A stretch of DNA of 64,000 nt from NCBI GenBank assembly GCA_018266615.1, contig JAFEAB010000106.1, positions 62,001-126,000 of the forward strand. The letters are read 5' to 3'. The notes under the pieces are model-generated. The model was given only the letters and a program-made list of their open reading frames with translations, was not told where the DNA came from and did no database searches. The stretch is from Bacteroidota bacterium (GTDB lineage: Bacteria; Bacteroidota; Bacteroidia; Chitinophagales; Chitinophagaceae). Numbering within the stretch: the stretch's first letter is position 1; every line of letters begins with the position of its first letter. Shown one piece after another: positions 28,534-37,446 of the stretch. Position numbers and translations under genes: made by a program.

Positions 28534-29706
28534 ATGTTCTATATCTACTTACGCCGTAATTTTTTGCTTTTGTTTGTTTTGCTTTTTGTTAGCGCTGGAA
28601 TAATTGCCCAGCCAGCTCCAATTTCGAAATATCAAAAATCTCATCTTTATTCCGGAATTGAAGTGGGGTCAAAGGGGGTTAAAATGAGCCTGGTAGATGT
28701 TAATCGTAATGATGGCAATGCCGATTTTAATATTGTAAAAGACACGTCTTCCAATACCGACTTCATCAGTTTTACACCGGAAACATTTTCAGCCACGGTA
28801 AAAGCCTTTGCCGGTTTATACCTTACTGCCAGGAAAGATTATAATATCCCTCCCAATAGAATTTTCACGGTAGTGAGCAGCGGGGTAAAAATCCAGGCTG
28901 CAAAATTTGATAAGAATGCATGGATTACGCGGCTTATCGATTCATTCCGGGTAGCTATTAACGAACCAACCCGGGAAGTGGATGTAGTGAATGTGCAGGA
29001 TGAAGCCCGCCTTTCGCATTTAGGTATTGTACCCGCAGCCAAAAGGTACAACACCTTTTTAATCGATATCGGAAGTGGCAATACCAAAGGCGGATATTTT
29101 CCCAATGGGAATACAACCGACTTTAAATTGTTTCAACTAAGTTGGGGAACCAAGAGTACCGCTAATGCCGCAGAGAAGCGAATTGAAGGCGATGTCACCC
29201 TAAATGCATTTAATAAACAATTGTACCGCGTGCTGGCCGGGTCGGCCAACGATGAAATTGTTTACGCCATTAATGTGAGTGGGGCATACAATATGAGCGA
29301 TAATATTGCTTTTAGCGGAGGGATAGCCTGGTCTGTAGCAACACTCATCAGCCCCGAACTAATTAATAACTCGGTAGTGCCGGTCACTTTTCAGGAGGTA
29401 GAGAAATTTTATGACCGCATTTATAAGAATTATAAAAGCCTTTCTTCCGACGAAATAGTTAAGAAAATTTCCGATCCTACTATTAATAAAGTGGATCTGA
29501 CAAAAAAGATAAATACGGTTAACAAGGTATTTGATCAGCGTGCACTCCTTGCCGGAACCGGATTGTTATTGAAAATTATGCGGCAGTTCGAAGGAATTTA
29601 TGAGAGGAAACAATTTTTCCTTGTAAAGAACGGGCAGGTAGGTTGGGTGTCTGCCTATGTAGATAAAGCCATCGCCGAGGAAAATAGCAATGCAAAAGGA
29701 AAATAA
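28534..29706 (+). CDS. Exported Ppx/GppA-like (ASKHA-fold) protein
   Basis: A 390-residue protein with an N-terminal signal peptide (LLLFVLLFVSAGIIAQ, about 10-26). The rest resembles exopolyphosphatase/guanosine pentaphosphatase: first phosphate loop YSGIEVGSKGVKMSLVDV (about 39-56), the segment VQDEARLSHLG around E157, where Ppx enzymes have their catalytic glutamate (EEARL), and second phosphate loop FLIDIGSGNTKGG (175-187). Ppx/GppA enzymes are normally cytoplasmic; export would suit a polyphosphate or other phosphoanhydride substrate outside the cytoplasm, but activity is not established. It is followed after 21 bases by a membrane-anchored coiled-coil protein, probably in one operon. 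Confidence 0.75.
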   Translation: MFYIYLRRNFLLLFVLLFVSAGIIAQPAPISKYQKSHLYSGIEVGSKGVKMSLVDVNRNDGNADFNIVKDTSSNTDFISFTPETFSATVKAFAGLYLTARKDYNIPPNRIFTVVSSGVKIQAAKFDKNAWITRLIDSFRVAINEPTREVDVVNVQDEARLSHLGIVPAAKRYNTFLIDIGSGNTKGGYFPNGNTTDFKLFQLSWGTKSTANAAEKRIEGDVTLNAFNKQLYRVLAGSANDEIVYAINVSGAYNMSDNIAFSGGIAWSVATLISPELINNSVVPVTFQEVEKFYDRIYKNYKSLSSDEIVKKISDPTINKVDLTKKINTVNKVFDQRALLAGTGLLLKIMRQFEGIYERKQFFLVKNGQVGWVSAYVDKAIAEENSNAKGK

Positions 29707-29727
29707 ATCATTTTTAAGCGAGATTCA

Positions 29728-30720
29728 ATGAAAGAAACCCGCGCATCTATCCTCTTATTCCTTTCGCTAATTCTCTTTATTTTCTCCTTAGTTATCCTCA
29801 GCTTCTGGGGATACCAGAAATTTTTCCTGGATTCCGGAAATGCCCAAAATAAAGGGAAAGGAGTTATTGAAATGCAACCGGTGCAAATCATAGATTCTGC
29901 CGCCATTGCCCGAAGAGACTCCCTCGAGGCTTTGTATAATACCGCCATCAGCAGGCTGGGAAGTAAACTCGATTCTTCCATCATGTTTGCCGATAGTTTG
30001 CGTATTCCCATGAATGCCCAATTAGAAGAATATGCAAAATTGAAACGAGAGGTATCCGATCTCCTTAAAGAAAAAAATGGAAACAACGACCTCGAGCTGG
30101 CAAAGCAAAAAATTGCAGAGTTGCAATCCAAAGTAAGAGACCTCCTGGGAAAGTATGATATGGTGGAAGCTGAAAATAAACGGCTTGTTGCTATTATTGA
30201 ACAATTAAAACCGGAAAATAAACCCCCGGTTCACCAACCCGAAACAGCGCCTGCCATTATTCCTACTTCATTCGATACCAATAATACAGAACCCGTTAAG
30301 GCGCCTAAACCCCCAAAATTTGGATTCTTTGCTGCGTATGATTTACGGTTATCCGCATGGACCGTTACCGATAATAAGGAGATCGAAACGTATAAAGCGT
30401 TTCAGGCCGATAAATTTATCGGATCCTTTATTGTAAATAATCCCAATCCGCCGGTCAGTAACAATATTGAAATGCTGATAGTGGTTACTGCACCGGATGG
30501 GCATGTAATCCAAAAATCAGAATGGGAATCGGGAACTTTCGAAACAGTAAATGGAACTAAAAAAGTTTATTCCCTAAAATTGAATTTCGATTATACCAAA
30601 GGAGAACCCAAAAAACTCCTGTTCACCCTGGCGGCCAGCGATTTCAAACCCGGAACCTATACCATGCAGGTATTTCAAAATGGGGCTCAATTGGGAAAAA
30701 CAACAAGGATACTCAACTAA
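29728..30720 (+). CDS. Membrane-anchored coiled-coil protein of unknown function
   Basis: A 330-residue protein. One membrane helix near the start (ILLFLSLILFIFSLVILSFW, about 10-29), a helical region with probable coiled coil rich in Lys, Glu and Leu (about 65-165, LKREVSDLLKEK, LAKQKIAELQSKVRDLL), a proline-rich linker (about 168-195), and a C-terminal beta-rich domain (about 200-330) ending YTMQVFQNGAQLGKTTRIL. The soluble part should face the periplasm. No known family was recognised. It starts 21 bases after the exported Ppx-like gene, so the products may act together; this is inferred from position only. Confidence 0.75.
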   Translation: MKETRASILLFLSLILFIFSLVILSFWGYQKFFLDSGNAQNKGKGVIEMQPVQIIDSAAIARRDSLEALYNTAISRLGSKLDSSIMFADSLRIPMNAQLEEYAKLKREVSDLLKEKNGNNDLELAKQKIAELQSKVRDLLGKYDMVEAENKRLVAIIEQLKPENKPPVHQPETAPAIIPTSFDTNNTEPVKAPKPPKFGFFAAYDLRLSAWTVTDNKEIETYKAFQADKFIGSFIVNNPNPPVSNNIEMLIVVTAPDGHVIQKSEWESGTFETVNGTKKVYSLKLNFDYTKGEPKKLLFTLAASDFKPGTYTMQVFQNGAQLGKTTRILN

Positions 30721-30724
30721 TTGT

Positions 30725-30768
30725 GGAAAAGAAATAGGCTTTTCCCAACTTTCATCAACTTTTTTTAA
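30725..30768 (+). terminator. Possible terminator after the coiled-coil gene
   Basis: GGAAAAG (30725-30731) and CTTTTCC (30739-30745) form a 7 bp AT-rich stem; a run of seven T residues follows only 15 bases later. Weak but in the right place. Confidence 0.35.
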
Positions 30769-30884
30769 TTTTTCCTGATTAATTTTATGATTCGAAACAG
30801 GAAATCTGTTTGTTTAATCTCCCTTCGTATTCCATATCCTTCCAAAGCCTCCCGATTTATTTCTAATGTAAAAATTCAATTCAA

Positions 30885-31094
30885 ATGGAACCAAATCCAC
30901 AGAAGCCGAATGTAAATCCCAAAAGCGTACAACCATCCGTTTTTGCCGCTAATCCAAATTATCGGGATAAAATTCATAAGCATCTTACCGACATCAATGA
31001 TGTCATTACGGAAGAAGATATCCGAAGAATGACCATCGAAATTCCCGCTGCATCATCTACCTCCCGGAAGAAAGCCGGAGAAAAAAAGAATTAA
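30885..31094 (+). CDS. Small hypothetical protein
   Basis: A 69-residue protein, proline-, asparagine- and lysine-rich at the ends, with a central helical stretch (YRDKIHKHLTDINDVITEEDIRRM). No signal peptide or membrane helix, so probably cytoplasmic. No family was recognised. It starts well after the coiled-coil gene and 67 bases before the next gene on the same strand. Codon use looks like its neighbours, which supports a real gene. Confidence 0.6.
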   Translation: MEPNPQKPNVNPKSVQPSVFAANPNYRDKIHKHLTDINDVITEEDIRRMTIEIPAASSTSRKKAGEKKN

Positions 31095-31161
31095 TCCTGA
31101 CTTATTTTTCATTCCCCCGCCTAAGCAGGTTTAGAAAACATTTTCCTTATTTTGGTGCGAT

Positions 31162-31653
31162 ATGAAAGTAGCATCAGTTAAAGAATTGAAATCTGCCCTC
31201 CAGGAATTAACACCCATCGAATTAAATGAAATAATTCTCCGGTTAGCCAGGCTGAAAAAAGAGAACAAAGAGTTATTATCCTACCTTTTGTTTGATGTGG
31301 GAGATGAGCCCGGATACATCGCTGAAATCAAAAACTACCTCGATGAAGAATTCCGGCAGGTAAATCCAACGCACCCTTATTTTGCTAAAAAAAATATTCG
31401 CCGGATTCTAAGGCGCAGCAAACGCCTTTCTGCTTACAGCGAATCGGAAATTACGCATATTGAAACCCTTCTTTACTTTTTGGAAAAGATGCGATCGCTG
31501 GCGCCTAATATTCAGCAAAGCCCTACCATTCAAAGGCTATGCTTTTCACAAGCAGTAGCTATTGAAAAGATACTATCCAAAATGCACCCCGATTTACAGT
31601 ATGATTACCGGAAGAGGCTGCATTCCTTACCCTCCAACGAAGCCGATTTGTAG
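31162..31653 (+). CDS. Hypothetical helical protein (possibly DUF6155)
   Basis: A 163-residue, largely helical, charged protein without signal or membrane segment. It opens VKELKSALQELTPIELNEIILRLARLKKENKELLSYLLF, cut here to its first part VKELKSALQELTPIE, which recalls DUF6155 proteins; the assignment is by eye and uncertain. Later parts include IRRILRRSKRLSAYSESE and QSPTIQRLCFSQAVAIEKI. No catalytic motif is visible. It lies between a small unknown gene and the Mur ligase gene, which has its own promoter box. Confidence 0.7.
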   Translation: MKVASVKELKSALQELTPIELNEIILRLARLKKENKELLSYLLFDVGDEPGYIAEIKNYLDEEFRQVNPTHPYFAKKNIRRILRRSKRLSAYSESEITHIETLLYFLEKMRSLAPNIQQSPTIQRLCFSQAVAIEKILSKMHPDLQYDYRKRLHSLPSNEADL

Positions 31654-31747
31654 GCATTTAACCCCGGAATACAGGTATCCACATGATACCGTCTTAAAGC
31701 TCAACCCCCTGTAACTACACAATATTTAGGATACCTTCATTTCTAAA

Positions 31748-31755
31748 TAATTTTG
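31748..31755 (+). promoter_or_regulatory. -7 promoter box of the Mur ligase-hutI operon
   Basis: TAATTTTG matches TAnnTTTG and ends 22 bases before the ATG at 31778. A TTG at -33 is not clear. Confidence 0.4.
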
Positions 31756-31777
31756 CATTGACTTATATTGCTGCTTA

Positions 31778-33160
31778 ATGAAACCAGATTTAAACGATTT
31801 CTCCCAATTCTTCTTTATAGGCGTGGCCGGTTCGGGAATGAGCGCCCTGGCACAGTTTTTAGCAGGTTCGGGGAAAATTGTTTCCGGTAGCGACCGCTAT
31901 TTTGGAAAAGGGGTGGCAGATGAAATCCAGCTTAAACTCGAAAAGGAAAGGATTGCCTGTTTCCCCCAGGATGGATCGGGGATCCACGAAAACCTTAGCC
32001 TGGTGGTGGTATCTACCGCTATTGAGGAAACAATTCCTGAAATGCAGAAGGTAAGGCAGTTAGGCATTCCCGTTATGAAACGCAGCGAAGTGCTGGCCAT
32101 GATTGCCCGGAGCCGCAAAACCATTGCCATAGGTGGCACTTCCGGAAAGAGTACAACATCCGCTATGCTGTTCGGCATTTTAGAAAAGGCCGGACTTGCA
32201 CCCGGTATTATTAGTGGCGCCGGATTGATTGCGTTGATTAATAAAGGCAAAATTGGCAATGCTGAAGTGGGTACCGGAGAATGGCTGGTGATTGAGGCAG
32301 ATGAAAGCGATGGTTCAATTGTACAATATGAACCCGAAATTGGCGTGTTACTGAATATTGACAAAGATCATCAGGATATCCCAGAACTAATGCAAATTTT
32401 TGGAACATTTAAAAACAATACCCGGCAACGGTTTAGCGTAAACCGTTCGAACGCCCTTGCCGCCTCACTAAGTTCCGGAATAGATAACGACTTTTCGGTG
32501 AATGGAGAACCAGCCGGATTTATGGCCGGCCACTTTTCTCAGGATGGCTTCCAAACAAAATTTCAGATTAATGGACATACCTTCCAAATGGGATCTCTCG
32601 GGAAGCACAATATGGAGAATGCGGTGGCAGCCGTTTCGGTTGCTGCCATGCTGGGTGTAAGTTTTGAAGATTGTGCTATCGCTCTGGCTGATTATGAGGG
32701 AATATACCGGCGCCACCAACTTATTGGGAAACATAATGGAATCTTTCTGATTGATGATTATGCACACAACCCCGTTAAATGTGCAGCGTCTATCCGTGCC
32801 TGTCAACCCCTCGCCCCCAAAGTAGTTGCCTGGTTTCAACCGCACGGATATGGGCCAACCCGCTTTTTAAAAAATGATTTTATTGAAGAAATTAGTAATG
32901 CCCTTCGATCCGGCGATGAAATTTGGTTTAGCGAAATTTTTTATGCCGGAGGTACGGCGGTGAAAGATATTTCGGCGAAAGAACTGGCAGATGCCATCGC
33001 GGCAAAAGGAAAACGGGCCTTTTTTGTGGAAAACAGAGACCATTTTTTTAAAGCAGTAAAATCACATCTTTCTCACCCTGCCGTATTATTACTCATGGGC
33101 GCACGCGACCCTTCATTAGAAAAATTTGCATCCCAAATCTGGCAAAAATTGCAAGCATGA
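31778..33160 (+). CDS. Mur ligase-family protein (MurC/Mpl-like)
   Basis: A 460-residue ATP-dependent ligase of the MurC/Mpl group. N-terminal UDP-binding motif FFFIGVAGSGMSALAQFL, P-loop GGTSGKSTTSAML (119-131), EADESDGSI, central LGKHNMENAVAA, and the C-terminal FQPHGYGPTRFLKNDF and MGARDPSLEKF. MurC adds L-Ala to UDP-MurNAc; Mpl recycles murein tripeptide. The sequence lies far from a division cluster and differs from standard MurC (DDYAHNPVK where HPTE is usual), so a recycling or paralogous role is more likely than the essential MurC. Its last four bases overlap hutI (ATGA), an odd pairing of cell-wall and histidine genes. Confidence 0.85.
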   Translation: MKPDLNDFSQFFFIGVAGSGMSALAQFLAGSGKIVSGSDRYFGKGVADEIQLKLEKERIACFPQDGSGIHENLSLVVVSTAIEETIPEMQKVRQLGIPVMKRSEVLAMIARSRKTIAIGGTSGKSTTSAMLFGILEKAGLAPGIISGAGLIALINKGKIGNAEVGTGEWLVIEADESDGSIVQYEPEIGVLLNIDKDHQDIPELMQIFGTFKNNTRQRFSVNRSNALAASLSSGIDNDFSVNGEPAGFMAGHFSQDGFQTKFQINGHTFQMGSLGKHNMENAVAAVSVAAMLGVSFEDCAIALADYEGIYRRHQLIGKHNGIFLIDDYAHNPVKCAASIRACQPLAPKVVAWFQPHGYGPTRFLKNDFIEEISNALRSGDEIWFSEIFYAGGTAVKDISAKELADAIAAKGKRAFFVENRDHFFKAVKSHLSHPAVLLLMGARDPSLEKFASQIWQKLQA

Positions 33161-34398
33161 GTTTACTAATTACCAATATCGGATGCCTGGTAAATGTAGC
33201 CAACCCCAAACAGGCTATTCAAGGCAATGAATTGTCTATATTACCAACCATAGAAGATGCATTTGTTTTAATAGAACATGGCCGAATTGCCTGTGTAGGA
33301 AATATGTATGAACTGGAATTGCTGGTACCGCAATTCCCCAACCAGGTAGTAGATGCCCAAATGGCTTACGTTTTACCAGCCTGGTGCGACAGCCATACCC
33401 ATATTGTATTTGCAGGTAGCCGGGAAGGCGAGTTTGTTGATAAACTAAAAGGATTGAGTTATGCCGATATCGCTGCAAAGGGTGGGGGAATCCTTAATTC
33501 GGCCCACAGGTTAGCTAAAACTCCCGAAGAGGAACTATTCCATGCCGCCATGATACGCATTAATGAAGTGGCAAAATTGGGAACCGGTGCCATTGAAATT
33601 AAATCGGGATACGGCCTTAGTTTTGAAGCAGAATTAAAAATTCTTCGCGTTATTACCCGCATAAAGAATGAATCCCCATTAATTGTAAAGAGAACCTTTT
33701 TAGGCGCCCATGCCTACCCGTTGGCATTTAAAGACAACCACGCCGGCTACCTTCACTTATTAATTAATGAAATGATGCCGGCCATTGCCAGTGAAAAACT
33801 GGCCGATTATGTGGATGTATTTTGTGAAAAGGGATTCTTTTCTGTAGAAGAAATGGAACAGGTTTGCAATGCCGCCGCCAAATTCGGGCTCAGGCCAAAA
33901 TTGCATATCAACCAATTGAACAGCATCGGTGGCCTTCAATCGGCAATTAACCTGGCCGCCCTATCTGTTGATCACCTCGAAACGATGACCCATCAAGATA
34001 TCCGCGACCTGGCGGGATCTTCCGTAATAGGTACCCTGCTCCCCACGGCTGCCTATTTCCTGCGGATGGCATTTCAGCCAGCCCGGGAAATGATTGACGC
34101 CGGTTGTAAAATAGCTGTTGCCAGCGACTTTAATCCCGGTTCCTCTCCCAGCGGGAATATGAATACAGTCGTTTCTATGAGTTGTATCCAAATGAAAATG
34201 TTACCCGAAGAAGCCATCAATGCAGCTACCATCCAGGGCGCATTTGCGATGGAAGCCGACCAGGAGGCAGGAAGTATTGCAGTTGGTAAAAGAGCCAACC
34301 TGATCATGATGAAACCGTTGCCCTCTCTGGCTTATATCCCCTATTCCTTCGGTACCAACCTAATTGATAAGGTGCTGTTAAATGGAAATTTCATTTAG
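33157..34398 (+). CDS. hutI: Imidazolonepropionase
   Basis: A 413-residue amidohydrolase-fold enzyme of histidine breakdown that opens imidazolone propionate to N-formimino-L-glutamate. Metal ligands are in WCDSHTHIVFAG (H80, H82), with KRTFLGAHAYP and the aspartate in VASDFNPGSSPS; SGYGL and LHINQLN are also family motifs. Length is normal. Translation is coupled to the upstream Mur ligase gene through a four-base overlap. The next enzyme in the route, the formiminotransferase, lies 117 bases downstream. hutH and hutU are not in the window. Confidence 0.96.
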   Translation: MSLLITNIGCLVNVANPKQAIQGNELSILPTIEDAFVLIEHGRIACVGNMYELELLVPQFPNQVVDAQMAYVLPAWCDSHTHIVFAGSREGEFVDKLKGLSYADIAAKGGGILNSAHRLAKTPEEELFHAAMIRINEVAKLGTGAIEIKSGYGLSFEAELKILRVITRIKNESPLIVKRTFLGAHAYPLAFKDNHAGYLHLLINEMMPAIASEKLADYVDVFCEKGFFSVEEMEQVCNAAAKFGLRPKLHINQLNSIGGLQSAINLAALSVDHLETMTHQDIRDLAGSSVIGTLLPTAAYFLRMAFQPAREMIDAGCKIAVASDFNPGSSPSGNMNTVVSMSCIQMKMLPEEAINAATIQGAFAMEADQEAGSIAVGKRANLIMMKPLPSLAYIPYSFGTNLIDKVLLNGNFI

Positions 34399-34515
34399 GA
34401 AATTTAGAAACCTTTCGGATTTTTTTTGGGTTTAAATGGAATGGCTGCTGCAAAGCATAAATTTTCATTTTTTGATTGCTGCTTTAGGATGCATCTTTGT
34501 GCAAATAATTTAACG

Positions 34516-36192
34516 ATGCAACAGCTTATAGAATGTGTCCCCAATTTTTCTGAAGGGAAGGATATGCATATCATCAATCAGATTGTTTCTGCAATGGAAT
34601 CGGTAGAGGGTGTCAGGGTGTTGAATGTGGATCCGGGAAAGGCCACCAATCGTACGGTGGTTACCATGGTGGGTGAACCCGGATTGGTGGTCGAAGCCGC
34701 ATTCCGGGCAATTAAAACAGCAGGCGAACTGATTGATATGGCCAGCCACAAGGGAGAGCATCCCCGCATGGGTGCTACCGATGTATGTCCCCTCATTCCC
34801 ATTGCCAACATAAGCATGGAAGAAACTGTAAAATATGCGGTTCAACTGGCAGAAAAAGTAGGGAAGGAGCTGAATCTCCCGGTTTATCTCTACGAAGCAG
34901 CCCAAAATGATAAAGAGCGGAGCAACCTTTCCGTAATTCGGGCCGGTGAATATGAAGGGTTTGCTACAAAAATTTTATCCCCCCAATGGAAGCCCGATTT
35001 TGGCCCTGCCGTTTTCGATGCAAAGCGGGGTGCCACCGTAATAGGAGCCAGGGATTTCCTGGTAGCCTATAATATTAATTTAAATACCACCTCTACCCGG
35101 CGTGCCAATGCAGTGGCATTCGATATCCGCGAAGCAGGCCGTACAGTAAAAGAAAAGGGGCAAGTGGTGAAAGATGCGGAAGGAAAACCCGTAACCATAC
35201 CCGGTTCGCTGAAGGCGGTGAAAGCCATCGGCTGGTTTATTGAAGAATATGGTATTGCCCAAATTTCCATCAATCTTACCAATATCAACATTACCCCAAT
35301 GCATATTGCCTTCGATGAAGCATCCCGAAAAGCAGAAAAAAGGGGGTTACGCGTTACCGGTAGCGAACTGGTGGGTTTGATTCCTCTGAAAGCCATGACA
35401 GATGCCGGCCGTTATTTTTTGGAAAAACAAAACCGCAGTGTGGGTGTTAGTGAATCGGAACTAATTCGTATTGCCGTAAGATCACTGGGTCTTAATGAAC
35501 TTTCTCCATTCAAGCCCGAAGAAAGGATTATTGAATATAGGCTGGCTAATCCGGCAGATCAAAAACTCGTAAGCATGAGCCTAAAGGACTTTGCGGATGA
35601 AACGGCAAGCGAAAGCCCGGCTCCGGGGGGAGGTTCTATTTCTGCCTACGTGGGGGCCCTGGGTGTTTCCCTGGCAACCATGGTGGCTAACCTTTCTTCC
35701 CATAAAGCCGGTTGGGATGATCAATGGCAGACATTCAGCCATTGGGCCGATAAAGGCCAGCAACTCAAAAAGAAACTGGTTGCATTAGTAGATGCCGACA
35801 CGGCCGCATTTAACCGTATCATGGACGCCTTTTCTTTGCCAAAAACAACGGAGGCAGAAAAAACTACCCGTACCAACGCCATCCAGGATGCGACCAAATT
35901 TGCCATTGAAGTGCCCCTCCAGGTGATGTCCGTCGCATTTGAATCCATGGAAATTATTAAAACCATGGCCGAAATTGGGAATCCAAATTCGGTTTCGGAT
36001 GCAGGAGTTGGAGCACTTTGTGCAAGAACAGCTGTAATGGGCGCTTTTATGAATGTTCGAATAAATGCCGCCTCCTGTACCGATAAAACATTCGTGAATA
36101 AAACCCTTTTGGAGGGATCGAAAATTCAACAAGAAACAATCGAAATGGAGAATCAAATCCTTGAAATCGTAAACAAAAAAATCGGATTATAA
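34516..36192 (+). CDS. ftcD: Bifunctional glutamate formiminotransferase-cyclodeaminase
   Basis: A 558-residue fusion. Residues about 1-330 are the formiminotransferase (LIECVPNFSEGKD, MVGEPGLVVEAAF, ASHKGEHPRMGATDVCPLIP), which moves the formimino group from formiminoglutamate to tetrahydrofolate. Residues about 350-558 are the cyclodeaminase (SESPAPGGGSISAYVGALG), which releases ammonia to leave methenyl-THF. The same two-domain order is found in animal FTCD. The ATG at 34516 is used because the upstream codons encode nothing family-like. It follows hutI, so histidine nitrogen and one-carbon units would be recovered together. A good terminator follows. Confidence 0.94.
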   Translation: MQQLIECVPNFSEGKDMHIINQIVSAMESVEGVRVLNVDPGKATNRTVVTMVGEPGLVVEAAFRAIKTAGELIDMASHKGEHPRMGATDVCPLIPIANISMEETVKYAVQLAEKVGKELNLPVYLYEAAQNDKERSNLSVIRAGEYEGFATKILSPQWKPDFGPAVFDAKRGATVIGARDFLVAYNINLNTTSTRRANAVAFDIREAGRTVKEKGQVVKDAEGKPVTIPGSLKAVKAIGWFIEEYGIAQISINLTNINITPMHIAFDEASRKAEKRGLRVTGSELVGLIPLKAMTDAGRYFLEKQNRSVGVSESELIRIAVRSLGLNELSPFKPEERIIEYRLANPADQKLVSMSLKDFADETASESPAPGGGSISAYVGALGVSLATMVANLSSHKAGWDDQWQTFSHWADKGQQLKKKLVALVDADTAAFNRIMDAFSLPKTTEAEKTTRTNAIQDATKFAIEVPLQVMSVAFESMEIIKTMAEIGNPNSVSDAGVGALCARTAVMGAFMNVRINAASCTDKTFVNKTLLEGSKIQQETIEMENQILEIVNKKIGL

Positions 36193-36218
36193 TATTTTTA
36201 CTGAGAATTTTCTTTTCT

Positions 36219-36248
36219 AAAGCAGGGTATTTCCCCTGCTTTTTCTTT
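36219..36248 (+). terminator. Terminator after the formiminotransferase-cyclodeaminase gene
   Basis: AAAGCAGGG (36219-36227) and CCCTGCTTT (36234-36242) form a 9 bp stem with a six-base loop, followed by TTTCTTTTG. Confidence 0.85.
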
Positions 36249-36293
36249 TGTGACCGTTTTAGTTTTAGGGCATCGAATCAAAAATTTTAAGTT

Positions 36294-36713
36294 ATGAAAA
36301 GGAAATTTTTATTTTTTGCATTGGCGCTTTCATTTATCGGATTTTCTGTCAACGCCCAGGATATTTCCCGTGAATCCGGTTTACAAATGACCTCCTTAAA
36401 GAAAAGGGTAAATTTTGTTATCCAAACACCCGGTTATACCATTCATATTTTTGGTGAAGTGGAATATGGTGCGATGGGAAATGCAACCACCATGGCGCTC
36501 ACCCTGGTGGTTATAAGTGCGGATGGAGAAGTGTCTATACCCATTAACTATTCCGGACAATTTAAAGAACCGCGTAAACTTCGTAAGCATAAGTATGAAA
36601 TAAAAGAAGAACTAAACAGGGAGGACAAAGCGCTTGCCGAACAGATTATGGCAAGATTGTTTTTGCCTAAACCAGGCGCCCGGGAGATAGTACAATTCGA
36701 GAAATTTTATTAA
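36294..36713 (+). CDS. Small secreted protein of unknown function
   Basis: A 139-residue protein with a signal peptide (about 1-21, FFALALSFIGFSVNAQ). The mature part looks beta-rich in the middle (MALTLVVISADGEVSIPIN) with a charged helical stretch after it (KYEIKEELNREDKALAEQIM). No family was recognised and no catalytic motif seen. It stands after a terminator and before another secreted unknown on the same strand. Confidence 0.75.
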   Translation: MKRKFLFFALALSFIGFSVNAQDISRESGLQMTSLKKRVNFVIQTPGYTIHIFGEVEYGAMGNATTMALTLVVISADGEVSIPINYSGQFKEPRKLRKHKYEIKEELNREDKALAEQIMARLFLPKPGAREIVQFEKFY

Positions 36714-36750
36714 TTCCAATTATTCCTGTTCCTGATTTTTGGAAAAATGA

Positions 36751-37347
36751 ATGCCCATGAGACTTTTATTGACCCTATTATTTGCTATTGCGCATTACAG
36801 TTGTATGGCTCAAAGCAAGGTTACCAAATGCAGGTATTATTCTTTTACTTTTGGAAACATAAAATTCGATTCCGTGAATATACGCGAATCGCTGACTTTT
36901 AAAGGCGACCTTATAGCCTATAATTCTGATAAATACTCCCTTATTTTCTTTGAAAATTATACCATGAAGATGGAAATGGTGGGACAGGATTTTCCAATTG
37001 ATGTATCGGATACCCTGTTTTTCGATCGTTCCAAAAACAGAATGTATGTATTTAAGGAGAATAAGGCGTATCCCATGGTGCCCTGGACGCCCACAGGGGT
37101 ATTGTGGAAATCCGATACCGCCACAATAAGCTATGGTGGAAAAACTGCTTACCTTAAAAAGTCCCTTCCCCCCAATGTCTTTCCAATGCCCCGCGTAGCA
37201 ATGGGGTTAGGTATTTACCGCTACGCTTCAAAAAAATTTTTCCTTAACCTGCAAGAGTTTGTTCCTGTTCAATTCAATTTTGAATCCTATGTTTTACGAG
37301 TGAAAAAATTTTCTGACACACAGGAAGAAATGGATACAATATATTGA
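36751..37347 (+). CDS. Secreted protein of unknown function
   Basis: A 198-residue protein with a signal peptide ending near CMAQ (about 1-21). The remainder is rich in aromatic and beta-forming residues (YSLIFFENYTMKMEMVGQ, SKNRMYVFKENKAYPMVPW). No family or motif was recognised. The start could equally be the methionine two codons later (36757). It is 37 bases after another secreted unknown and may share its transcript. Confidence 0.75.
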   Translation: MPMRLLLTLLFAIAHYSCMAQSKVTKCRYYSFTFGNIKFDSVNIRESLTFKGDLIAYNSDKYSLIFFENYTMKMEMVGQDFPIDVSDTLFFDRSKNRMYVFKENKAYPMVPWTPTGVLWKSDTATISYGGKTAYLKKSLPPNVFPMPRVAMGLGIYRYASKKFFLNLQEFVPVQFNFESYVLRVKKFSDTQEEMDTIY

Positions 37348-37446
37348 ACATCCGGCTTGCCAGTGGCTTGATATGTTTGTTGCCGATATTATTTGCTAAA
37401 TTTAGCAGCAGGGAATTCCCCTTTTATCCCGCATTAAAATCTTTTA

